Assembly (NCBI GenBank): GCA_947458985.1
Contig: CANHBA010000052.1
Coordinates: forward strand, 1 to 13,303
Length of the DNA stretch: 13,303 nucleotides
Reading direction: 5' to 3'
Source: Flavobacteriales bacterium
GTDB lineage: Bacteria > Bacteroidota > Bacteroidia > Flavobacteriales_D > Crocinitomicaceae
Within the stretch, counting starts at the first letter, position 1; every line of letters begins with the position of its first letter. Made by a program: the position numbers and the translations under genes. Below are positions 7,297 through 13,303 of the stretch, one piece after another. The notes beneath the pieces are model-generated. The model was not told the DNA's origin and searched no databases. It was given only the letters and a program-made list of their open reading frames with translations.

Positions 7297-9333
7297 ATGA
7301 AAAACAAAATCTTTTACGCACTTACCATCGGAGCTGCTTTGGCGAGCTGTAAGCAAACCAAGATGGAATCAAGCAAAAACCAAGCGCTGCAAAGCATTGA
7401 CCTCAAGGCCTTAGACACCACTATTCAGCCTGCAGACGACTTCTTCTTGTTCGCCAATGGCACCTGGATTGCCAATACAGAAATTCCGGCCAGTGAATCG
7501 CGTTGGGGCAGCTTCAATGAACTTGAACAAGCCAATAATCAGAAATTGATCACACTCCTCAAGGAAGCTGCAGCAAACCCTGGGTCTTTGGGTTCTCAAA
7601 ACCAATTACTAGGGGCTTATTTTATGTCCTACACCGACATGGCGCGCCGCAACGAACTCGGCTTGTTACCCATTCAAGAAGATCTCGCCAACATTTCCGG
7701 GATTCAAAAAATTGATGACCTCCAAGCGGTGGTAGCCAAACTACACAAAGATGGCGTCGGCGCTTTCTTTGGTTTTGGTGTGGGACAAGACCTTAAAAAC
7801 GTGACCACCAATGTCGCTTATTTAGGTCAGGGCGGCATCGGACTCCCAAATAGAGATTACTATTACGATGAAAAATACGCGCAAATCCGTGCGGCTTATA
7901 TCAAACACATAGAGAGCTCCTTTCAGTTGGCCCAAGTGCCGAATGCGGCCCAAGCGGCTCAAAAAGTATATGACTTCGAATTGAAATTAGCCGAAACCAT
8001 GTTGCGTCCATCAGAAATGCGCGAACCCGAAAAAACCTATAACAAGAAAGGTTTTGCCGAGGTAATCCGCAGTTTTGGTCCACATTTTAATTTCAAACAA
8101 TATTTAACGGAAGTGGGTTGCGTGGTACCCGACACCATTATTGTCAGCAATCCAACCTTCAACATCAAACTATCTCAACTTTGGGAAGAAGTTGCGATTG
8201 AAGACCTCAAAAACTACCTCCAATGGTGCGTCATCAATCATTACGCTGGACACTTAAACACTGCTTTCGTGGACCTCAATTTTGCTTTTTACGAAGGCGT
8301 TTTATCTGGCAAACGCGAGCAACAACCTATTTACGAACAAGCCATCGAAGAAATGACCAATCTTGAAGTTGGCGAGCTTTTAGGCAAAGCTTTTGTCGAC
8401 AAGCACTTTTCAAAAGAGGCCCAAGAACGCGTCAATGAAATGGTAGACAACTTGCTTTTTGTCTATAAAGAACGTATCGAACAACTCGACTGGATGTCTG
8501 ATGCCACCAAAAAAGAAGCGATTGTCAAGCTGAATGCAATTGGACGCAAACTTGGTTTCCCGAGCAAATGGGAAGACTACTCTAGCCTGCGCTTCTTTTC
8601 GGATCGTTATGCCAATAACTACAAAGAAATGAGCCGTTATAGTGTCGCCAAAAACTATGCAGAGCTCGGCAAACCCGTAGACAAAGACAAATGGGGTATG
8701 CCTGCACACATGGTGAATGCCTATTACCATCCCCTACTCAACGAGATTGCTTTCCCGGCTGGTATCATGCAGGCGCCTTTCTTTGATGAAACTTACGAAG
8801 ATGCCGTCAATTACGGTCGTATCGGTATGGTCATTGGCCATGAGTTCACGCACGGTTTTGACGACATGGGCAGTAAATTTGCGGCCGATGGTTCTTTCAC
8901 CAACTGGTGGACCGAAGAAGATCGTCTGCTTTTTGAAGAAAAAACCAAATTATTGGGTGCTACTTTCTCTGGCTTTTGCCCTATCGAAGACCATTGTGTC
9001 AATGCCGATTTAACAATGGGAGAAAACATCGCCGATTTAGGTGGCCTCACGATGGCTTTCTACGCCTACAAGCGCACCGATGAATTCAAAGCGAATCAGT
9101 TGGTAAATGGTTACACACCTGCGCAACGTTTCTTTATTGCCTATGCGCAACTCTGGAAAATCAAGTATACTGAAGCTGAAATGAAAAAGCGCTTGGCTAC
9201 GGACCCGCATTCGCCAGGAATGTACCGCGTAAACGGGCCACTTAAAAATTGCCCGGAGTTTTTTGAAGCGTTTCAGGTTCCGGAAGGAAGAGAAATGCGC
9301 AACGACGTTAAAAAAGTTGCCCGCATTTGGTAA
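7297..9333 (+). CDS. M13 (neprilysin-like) zinc metallopeptidase, lipoprotein
   Basis: A 678-residue M13 endopeptidase (PepO/neprilysin family), complete. A lipoprotein signal ends L-A-S-C with acylated Cys18, so the enzyme is probably anchored in the envelope. The N-terminal domain begins near P-A-D-D-F-F-L-F-A-N-G-T-W (45-57), as usual for M13. Substrate-binding N-A-Y-Y lies at 474-477, corresponding to N-A-F-Y of neprilysin. The zinc site is H-E-F-T-H (515-519; His515, Glu516, His519), with the third ligand Glu576 and Asp580 in E-N-I-A-D (576-580). Y-R-V-N-G-P (643-648) precedes the C-terminal segment, which ends A-R-I-W rather than the C-x-x-W of neprilysin. It would degrade oligopeptides in the periplasm or at the cell surface. 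It is last in the plus-strand run and its final 26 bp overlap the end of hisS on the opposite strand. Confidence 0.95.
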   Translation: MKNKIFYALTIGAALASCKQTKMESSKNQALQSIDLKALDTTIQPADDFFLFANGTWIANTEIPASESRWGSFNELEQANNQKLITLLKEAAANPGSLGSQNQLLGAYFMSYTDMARRNELGLLPIQEDLANISGIQKIDDLQAVVAKLHKDGVGAFFGFGVGQDLKNVTTNVAYLGQGGIGLPNRDYYYDEKYAQIRAAYIKHIESSFQLAQVPNAAQAAQKVYDFELKLAETMLRPSEMREPEKTYNKKGFAEVIRSFGPHFNFKQYLTEVGCVVPDTIIVSNPTFNIKLSQLWEEVAIEDLKNYLQWCVINHYAGHLNTAFVDLNFAFYEGVLSGKREQQPIYEQAIEEMTNLEVGELLGKAFVDKHFSKEAQERVNEMVDNLLFVYKERIEQLDWMSDATKKEAIVKLNAIGRKLGFPSKWEDYSSLRFFSDRYANNYKEMSRYSVAKNYAELGKPVDKDKWGMPAHMVNAYYHPLLNEIAFPAGIMQAPFFDETYEDAVNYGRIGMVIGHEFTHGFDDMGSKFAADGSFTNWWTEEDRLLFEEKTKLLGATFSGFCPIEDHCVNADLTMGENIADLGGLTMAFYAYKRTDEFKANQLVNGYTPAQRFFIAYAQLWKIKYTEAEMKKRLATDPHSPGMYRVNGPLKNCPEFFEAFQVPEGREMRNDVKKVARIW

Positions 9334-10684
9334 GAAAATCGGCGCTTGAGAGTTGCTCTTGAGCGCCTGTTTCCATGTTTTTAAAACTGAGGGTTCCGGC
9401 AGCAGCTTCTTCGGCACCGATCATGACCACATAAGCTACATTGCGGTCATTAGCATATTTGAGCTGTTTTTGGAGTTTGGCTGCACTCGGATACAACTCT
9501 GCAGCCAAGCCTAAATTGCGCACTTGTTGCAGCAGCTTCAAGCAATATTTACCTTCTTCGGCGCCAAAATTCACAAATAAAATATCCAACGTGCGATCGA
9601 GTTCTTTCGGGAAAAGTTCGAGTTCGGTCATGACGTCGTAAATGCGGTCAGCGCCAAAAGAGATACCTACCCCAGACAAACCTTTCAAGCCAAACAAAGC
9701 CGTGAGGTCGTCGTAACGTCCGCCGCCGCAAATGCTGCCCATTTTGACATTGTGTGCTTTTACTTCAAAGATGGCACCGGTGTAATAATTGAGGCCACGG
9801 GCGAGTGTCAAATCAAAAATGAGTTCACCGCGTTGCAAACCAAGATGATTGATCTGTTCGAGCACTTCGCTGAGTTCGTCGAGGCCTTTTTGCCCAACTT
9901 CGCTGTCGGCAAGATAAGCGCGCAACAAAGTCAATTTGTCGGCATTGCTGCCTTCAAAAGCAAAAAGCGGCTTGATTTTCTCGATAGAAGCCTCAGAGAA
10001 GCCTTTCTGCTCGAGTTCGGCTATGACGCCTTCTTCGCCAATTTTGTCGAGTTTGTCGATAGCGACGGTCATGTCGACGATGCGTGCTGCTTCGCCACAA
10101 ACCTCTGCAATACCACTCAGAATTTTGCGGTTATTGAGCTGGATACTGAATCCGGGCAGGCCTAGTTTGGTAAGCACTTCGTCAAAAATCTGTATGAGTT
10201 CGACTTCATTCAACAAGGAGTCTGAACCCACAACATCGACGTCGCATTGCGTAAATTCTTGGTAACGCCCATGTTGAGGGCGGTCTGCGCGCCAAACAGG
10301 TTGTATTTGATAGCGCTTAAATGGAAAAGTGAGGTCGTTTTGATGCTGAACCACAAAGCGCGCAAAAGGAACGGTGAGGTCGTAGCGCAATGCTTTCTCA
10401 GCTAAGGAATTGGCAAAACGCGGTAGGTTGTCTTGTGCCAACGCATCGAGGTCAGCCTTGCGCATTTTTTCACCAGAATTGAGAATTCTGAAAATCAGTC
10501 GGTCTCCTTCTTCGCCGTATTTACCGAGTAGCGTTGAAGACAATTCAAAGCTTGGTGTTTCTATTGGCGCATAGCCATAGCGACGGAAGACTTCCTTAAT
10601 GGTGGCAAACATGTAATTGCGTTTGGCAACTTCAGTAGGAAGAAAATCGCGGGTTCCTTTCGGGATTGCAGGTTTTTGAGCCAT
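9308..10684 (-). CDS. hisS: histidine--tRNA ligase
   Basis: A 458-residue class II aminoacyl-tRNA synthetase that charges tRNA-His with histidine in the cytosol. P-K-G-T-R-D-F (8-14) is the usual N-terminus. Motif 1 falls around P-I-E-T-P-S-F-E (40-47), and R-Y-D-L-T-V-P-F-A-R (100-109) follows. Motif 2 spans about 124-150 and includes the R-A-D-R-P-Q-x-G-R-Y segment (132-141). The histidine-binding signature is A-R-G-L-N-Y-Y-T-G (295-303). G-G-G-R-Y-D-D-L (320-327) precedes motif 3, G-I-S-F-G-A-D-R (340-347), and the anticodon-binding domain occupies about 365-458. The ATG at 10684 is 2 bp after the stop of the Ppx/GppA gene, implying an operon. The 3' end overlaps the convergent M13 gene by 26 bp, so there is no space for an intrinsic terminator between them. 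Confidence 0.97.
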   Translation of the reverse strand: MAQKPAIPKGTRDFLPTEVAKRNYMFATIKEVFRRYGYAPIETPSFELSSTLLGKYGEEGDRLIFRILNSGEKMRKADLDALAQDNLPRFANSLAEKALRYDLTVPFARFVVQHQNDLTFPFKRYQIQPVWRADRPQHGRYQEFTQCDVDVVGSDSLLNEVELIQIFDEVLTKLGLPGFSIQLNNRKILSGIAEVCGEAARIVDMTVAIDKLDKIGEEGVIAELEQKGFSEASIEKIKPLFAFEGSNADKLTLLRAYLADSEVGQKGLDELSEVLEQINHLGLQRGELIFDLTLARGLNYYTGAIFEVKAHNVKMGSICGGGRYDDLTALFGLKGLSGVGISFGADRIYDVMTELELFPKELDRTLDILFVNFGAEEGKYCLKLLQQVRNLGLAAELYPSAAKLQKQLKYANDRNVAYVVMIGAEEAAAGTLSFKNMETGAQEQLSSADFLTKCGQLF

Positions 10685-10686
10685 GA

Positions 10687-11568
10687 CTAAATATGGGTGT
10701 TTTGAAGATACAATTGGTAAATAACGCCATCAGACAAACCAATTTTTGGGACAACTAAGGCTTCTTGACCCAAGGCTTCTAAGGCAGTAATGTAAATGTG
10801 GAGTGCTGGAATAAGGACATCGGCACGATCGGGCTTCAGTTGGTATTTGGCGCAGCGCTCTTCTAGGCTGAGTTGGCTCAGGGCATGGTTCAATTCTTTG
10901 AGCTGAGCTAAACTGAGCGTATCTTTTTGACGCGGCGCAATCATTTTGAGTGCACGGTTGATATTGCCACCAGTACCAAAAACGGTGTGAGCTTCTTGAA
11001 GCTGAACATGTGTTTGGATCCAAGTGGTGAATTGGGTCCAGGATTCAGGATTGGTTTTTCCTTTTAAGATGCGGATGGTACCTAGTTCAAAGGAGCGCGC
11101 AGCCACCTTCTGACCATGTTCAAAAACACTAATTTCGGTACTACCTCCGCCGACATCTACCACAACGAATTGTTGCTGACGCTGCAATTGCAACAGCTCA
11201 AAAGTATTGAAGATCAATTGTGCTTCTTCGTCGCCAGAGATGATGTCAATCTGCACGCCTGTGTGCTGCAAAATTTGCTTGGCTATTTTCTTGCCGTTGC
11301 TTGCCTCTCGCATAGCAGAAGTGGCTACCGCTCTCAAATGACTCACTTCATGTGTTTGGGCAAGTAATTGAAACGCTTGGATGGTATGTTGAAATTGTAG
11401 GGCTTTATGGGAGCTGATCTTTCCTTTGTCAAAGACTTCTTCGCCCAGGCGCAATGGAACGCGGTAATAAGCTAACTTTTGAAATTGGATGTGCCCAGCG
11501 CTTTGTTGTACATTTGCAATAAGCAAGCGCGCAGCATTGGTTCCGATATCGATAGCAGCAAATTTCAT
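10687..11568 (-). CDS. Ppx/GppA family phosphatase (exopolyphosphatase-like)
   Basis: A 293-residue protein of the Ppx/GppA branch of the ASKHA ATPase superfamily, single-domain length without the C-terminal HD extension of long Ppx proteins. Motifs in order are D-I-G-T-N-A-A-R-L-L (7-16, phosphate loop 1), A-T-S-A-M-R-E-A-S-N (82-91), S-G-D-E-E-A (111-116, which carries the expected catalytic Glu), V-D-V-G-G-G-S-T-E-I (137-146, loop 2), G-T-G-G-N-I-N-R (198-205) and R-A-D-V-L-I-P-A-L (248-256). The family hydrolyses polyphosphate termini or pppGpp; which applies here cannot be decided. I chose the ATG at 11568, just before the D-I-G-T-N loop; another in-frame ATG lies at 11586 but adds only six unlike residues. 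The gene is divergent from yqgE and precedes hisS by 2 bp. A TTTG-N21-TAATTTTG match lies immediately upstream. Confidence 0.93.
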   Translation of the reverse strand: MKFAAIDIGTNAARLLIANVQQSAGHIQFQKLAYYRVPLRLGEEVFDKGKISSHKALQFQHTIQAFQLLAQTHEVSHLRAVATSAMREASNGKKIAKQILQHTGVQIDIISGDEEAQLIFNTFELLQLQRQQQFVVVDVGGGSTEISVFEHGQKVAARSFELGTIRILKGKTNPESWTQFTTWIQTHVQLQEAHTVFGTGGNINRALKMIAPRQKDTLSLAQLKELNHALSQLSLEERCAKYQLKPDRADVLIPALHIYITALEALGQEALVVPKIGLSDGVIYQLYLQNTHI

Positions 11569-11573
11569 GATTA

Positions 11574-11606
11574 CAAAATTAAACATTGCCTATTGCAAAC
11601 CACAAA
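11574..11606 (-). promoter_or_regulatory. candidate promoter for the ppx/gppA-hisS pair
   Basis: On the minus strand a TTTG (plus positions 11603-11606) is followed after 21 bp by TAATTTTG (11574-11581). This fits the Bacteroidota consensus TTTG/TAnnTTTG exactly in the -7 box. The -7 box ends only 5 bp before the chosen ATG, so the transcript would be leaderless or nearly so. In AT-rich DNA this match could be chance. The -33 element is half of the palindrome at 11602-11615. Confidence 0.35.
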
Positions 11607-11615
11607 ATATTTTGT
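11602..11615. repeat. perfect 14-bp palindrome in divergent intergenic region
   Basis: ACAAAATATTTTGT is its own reverse complement. It lies near the middle of the 65-bp gap between the divergent ppx/gppA and yqgE starts. A dyad in such a place can be an operator for a dimeric regulator, and it overlaps the candidate -33 element of ppx. It is AT-rich and short, so chance is possible. Confidence 0.4.
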
Positions 11616-11633
11616 TTATTTGTTAGCAAGAAC

Positions 11634-12215
11634 ATGAAGTACCAAAATCAACATGTATTCAGATCTAAGGTTGCGCCCAACACAGGTAGGCTCCTGCTCT
11701 CCGATCCGCATCTGAACGAAGATTTTTTTGAGCGCGCAGCAGTATTGTTAGTTGCCCATGACCCTACAGAAAGCTTTGGCTTGGTACTCAACCACAAATC
11801 CGCCCTTCTCCTCAGCGATATTTTTGAGCACATGGAGCTCGATTTACCCATCTTTAATGGCGGCCCTGTAGCACAAGAACAACTCTTTTACCTGCATCGC
11901 TTCGCTAATGTAACTGGCGCAACTAAAGTAACAGAGTACCTTTATTTTGGCGGCGATTGGAAAGAAGTACTCTTGCAAACACATTTGCTACCCAAGCCTC
12001 AAACGCACTTACGTCTGTTTGCTGGTTACGCAGGTTGGGGCGCTGGTCAGCTCAACGAAGAACTTGCCGAGCGCAGCTGGATCTGCACAGCTGACTTTAA
12101 TGACAAAATGCTCTTAAAAGAGGAACCTGCTTCTTTGTGGAAAAACTGCATGCTCCAACAAGGCCCAGACCTCGCCCTATATGCACATTTCCCGGTGAAT
12201 GTCTCAGATAATTAA
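11634..12215 (+). CDS. yqgE: YqgE/AlgH family protein (UPF0301, DUF179)
   Basis: A 193-residue cytosolic protein of the YqgE/AlgH family. The signature elements are G-R-L-L-L-S-D-P (18-25), F-F-E-R-A-A-V-L-L-V-A-H (31-42), F-G-L-V-L-N-H (48-54), F-N-G-G-P-V (73-78), Y-L-H-R-F (86-90), Y-F-G-G-D-W (104-109), F-A-G-Y-A-G-W-G-A-G-Q-L-N-E-E-L (129-144) and a Trp following shortly after. The family is very widely conserved in Bacteria but has no established biochemical activity; older links to alginate regulation are not well supported. The ATG at 11634 matches the family N-terminus, and the upstream extension to a TTG at 11586 lacks family character. The gene is divergent from ppx/gppA. The rpsA promoter begins 12 bp after its stop, so rpsA may also receive read-through. 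Confidence 0.93.
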   Translation: MKYQNQHVFRSKVAPNTGRLLLSDPHLNEDFFERAAVLLVAHDPTESFGLVLNHKSALLLSDIFEHMELDLPIFNGGPVAQEQLFYLHRFANVTGATKVTEYLYFGGDWKEVLLQTHLLPKPQTHLRLFAGYAGWGAGQLNEELAERSWICTADFNDKMLLKEEPASLWKNCMLQQGPDLALYAHFPVNVSDN

Positions 12216-12227
12216 TCAGCGCAGCAA

Positions 12228-12258
12228 CTTGTTATTCAAGTAATTATTCGTACCTTTG
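12228..12258 (+). promoter_or_regulatory. rpsA promoter (Bacteroidota -33/-7 type)
   Basis: CTTG at 12228-12231 is followed after exactly 19 bp by TACCTTTG at 12251-12258. This matches the TTG-N19-TAnnTTTG consensus described for the primary sigma factor of Bacteroidota. Transcription would be expected to start about 3-5 bp after the box, leaving a leader of roughly 92-95 nt before rpsA. No E. coli-type -10/-35 pair fits as well. Confidence 0.75.
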
Positions 12259-12274
12259 CACCTCATTTTGAAGC

Positions 12275-12291
12275 GCACTCCCTGAAAGTGC
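12275..12291 (+). promoter_or_regulatory. rpsA leader hairpin 1
   Basis: A five-base-pair stem (12275-12279 with 12287-12291, three G-C pairs) closes the 7-nt loop CCCTGAA (12280-12286). The 3' side GAAAGT (12284-12289) can alternatively pair with ACTTTC at 12310-12315, which would break both hairpins. Confidence 0.5.
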
Positions 12292-12311
12292 CTCTATTTA
12301 TGTTTAACAAC

Positions 12312-12336
12312 TTTCTGATATTCAGGGTATTAGAAA
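12312..12336 (+). promoter_or_regulatory. rpsA leader hairpin 2
   Basis: A nine-base-pair stem (12312-12320 with 12328-12336) includes one G-U pair at 12317/12331 and closes the 7-nt loop TTCAGGG (12321-12327). There is no T-run after it, so it is not an intrinsic terminator. It lies 18 nt upstream of the rpsA start codon, where it could affect ribosome or S1 binding. Confidence 0.5.
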
Positions 12337-12354
12337 TACAAATTTTTACGCCTT

Positions 12355-13303
12355 ATGGCCAAACACATTGAACCGCAGGGAACTGCAGATTTCGATTGGG
12401 AAGCACTCCAATTGGATGGCTACAATCAAGTAGAACGCTCTGAACTCGGAGATCGCTACGAACAAACCCTGACTTCTATCATGGAAAAAGAAGTTATTCA
12501 AGGGACAGTTGTCATGATCAACAAAAAAGAAGTAATCATTAACATTGGTTACAAATCTGAAGGTGTTGTTGCTGCCAACGAATTCCGTTACAACCCAGAG
12601 CTCAAAGCTGGCGACGTTGTAGACATTTATGTTGACTGTCTCGAAGACAAAACAGGTCAATTAATTGTTTCTCACCGCACTGCCCGCATGCACAGCGCTT
12701 GGATCCGTGTCAACGATGTACTCCGCACAGGAGAAATCATCACTGGTTATGTCAAATGCAGAACCAAAGGTGGTCTTATCGTAGACGTTTTCGGCATCGA
12801 AGCATTCTTACCAGGCTCTCAAATTGACGTGAAGCCTATCCGTGACTACGATATCTATGTTGGTAAAAACATGGAGTTCAAAGTCGTTAAAATCAACGAA
12901 GAATTCCGTAACGTGGTTGTTTCTCACAAAGCACTCATCGAAGCAGAACTCGAAGAACAAAAGAAACAAATCATTTCTGGTCTCGAAAAAGGACAAGTCT
13001 TGGAAGGTGTGGTTAAAAACATCACTTCATACGGTGTCTTTATCGACCTCGGTGGCGTTGACGGACTCATCCACATTACAGACCTTTCTTGGGGTCGCGT
13101 AACGCATCCAGAAGAAATGCTCGAATTGGATCAAAAAATCAATGTAGTAATCCTCGATTTCGACGACGACAAAAAACGCATTGCACTTGGTCTAAAACAA
13201 TTACAACCACATCCATGGGATTCTCTTGATACCGACCTCAAAGTTGGTGACAAAGTAACAGGTAAAGTTGTTGTGATGGCAGACTACGGCGCATTCATCG
13301 AAA
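12355..13303 (+). CDS. rpsA: 30S ribosomal protein S1, 3' end cut by window edge
   Basis: The first 316 codons of ribosomal protein S1 are present and the gene runs off the right edge. S1 binds mRNA on the 30S subunit and helps initiation, which should matter more in Bacteroidota, where starts lack Shine-Dalgarno sequences. After an acidic N-terminal stretch (residues 1-45) come successive S1 (OB-fold) repeats: domain 1 about 48-107, domain 2 about 126-191, domain 3 about 213-279 with the classic G-V-V-K-N-I-T-S-Y-G-V-F-I-D-L (218-232) and G-L-I-H-I-T-D-L-S-W (237-246), and domain 4 starting about 298 with G-K-V-V-V-M-A-D-Y-G-A-F-I-E at the edge. The ATG at 12355 is the only sensible start. 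The gene has its own promoter and a structured leader, described separately. Confidence 0.97.
   Translation, partial: MAKHIEPQGTADFDWEALQLDGYNQVERSELGDRYEQTLTSIMEKEVIQGTVVMINKKEVIINIGYKSEGVVAANEFRYNPELKAGDVVDIYVDCLEDKTGQLIVSHRTARMHSAWIRVNDVLRTGEIITGYVKCRTKGGLIVDVFGIEAFLPGSQIDVKPIRDYDIYVGKNMEFKVVKINEEFRNVVVSHKALIEAELEEQKKQIISGLEKGQVLEGVVKNITSYGVFIDLGGVDGLIHITDLSWGRVTHPEEMLELDQKINVVILDFDDDKKRIALGLKQLQPHPWDSLDTDLKVGDKVTGKVVVMADYGAFIE

Larger units (their letters stand above)
12262..12354 (+). promoter_or_regulatory. structured rpsA 5' leader with two hairpins whose loops are complementary
   Basis: The leader between the predicted start of transcription and the rpsA ATG can fold into two hairpins. 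Hairpin 1 has the stem GCACT/AGTGC and loop CCCTGAA. Hairpin 2 has the stem TTTCTGATA/TATTAGAAA with one G-U pair and loop TTCAGGG. The two 7-nt loops are exact reverse complements, so they could form a 7-bp kissing interaction across a 20-nt linker. After hairpin 2, 18 nt of AT-rich unpaired sequence lead to the ATG; there is no Shine-Dalgarno sequence. In E. coli, S1 represses its own translation through a structured leader, so a similar role is a reasonable inference here, but the structure is not the E. coli one as I know it. Confidence 0.55.

Noticed and set aside
8410..8730. 106-codon minus-strand open frame inside the M13 peptidase
   Set aside because: It is fully nested in a confidently identified gene and its composition is explained by the opposite strand.
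9752..10165. 137-codon plus-strand open frame opposite hisS
   Set aside because: It lies wholly inside hisS on the other strand, has no family resemblance and mirrors the synthetase codons; it is a shadow frame.
11592..11622. Possible yqgE promoter ATTG-N19-TTTATTTG
   Set aside because: Both boxes have mismatches to the consensus and the region is AT-rich, so it is not distinguishable from background.
12312..12336. Hairpin 2 as an intrinsic terminator for yqgE
   Set aside because: It is AT-rich, lacks a following T-run and lies downstream of the rpsA promoter, so leader structure is the better reading.
12346..12660. 104-codon minus-strand open frame opposite the start of rpsA
   Set aside because: Its sequence (rich in Phe, Val and Asn) is the complement of the S1 codons, and it has no promoter or family signature.

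Overview
The window is chromosomal DNA from a member of the Bacteroidota. Three things point there. The proteins look like that phylum (GH92 mannosidase, Bacteroidota-type S1, HisS and VWA membrane protein). None of the start codons has a convincing Shine-Dalgarno sequence. A TTG-N19-TAnnTTTG promoter of the Bacteroidota type sits upstream of rpsA. I cannot place it to genus. The region is compact housekeeping/envelope DNA: there is no insertion sequence, CRISPR array, tRNA or rRNA, and the longest gene-free stretch is about 140 bp.

Layout. (1) Positions 1-4106, minus strand, read right to left: acetyl-CoA C-acetyltransferase, secreted GH92 alpha-mannosidase (its ATG overlaps the thiolase stop as TAATG), a small SRPBCC protein, and the first 38 codons of an ABC-transporter ATPase that runs off the left edge. 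(2) Positions 4145-9333, plus strand: a VWA-type membrane protein, a YiiX-like NlpC/P60 lipoprotein, an ElaA-type acetyltransferase and an M13 metallopeptidase lipoprotein, spaced by 6-10 bp and so probably one transcript. Three of these four are envelope proteins. (3) Positions 9308-11568, minus strand: a Ppx/GppA phosphatase followed 2 bp later by hisS. The hisS end overlaps the end of the M13 gene tail-to-tail by 26 bp. (4) Positions 11634-13303, plus strand: yqgE, then rpsA (ribosomal protein S1), which is cut by the right edge in its fourth S1 domain.

The most interesting signal is non-coding: the roughly 95-nt leader of rpsA. It can form two hairpins with 7-nt loops, CCCTGAA and TTCAGGG, that are exact reverse complements. 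This is the geometry of a full 7-bp kissing-loop complex. An alternative helix between hairpin 1 and hairpin 2 is also possible. This looks like a candidate cis-regulatory RNA for S1, perhaps autoregulatory. The structure is read directly from the sequence; the function is inference.

Secondary points are a perfect 14-bp palindrome in the divergent ppx/yqgE intergenic region, the coupling of a cytosolic thiolase to a secreted mannosidase, and a Glu-to-Gln change in the thiolase NEAF motif.
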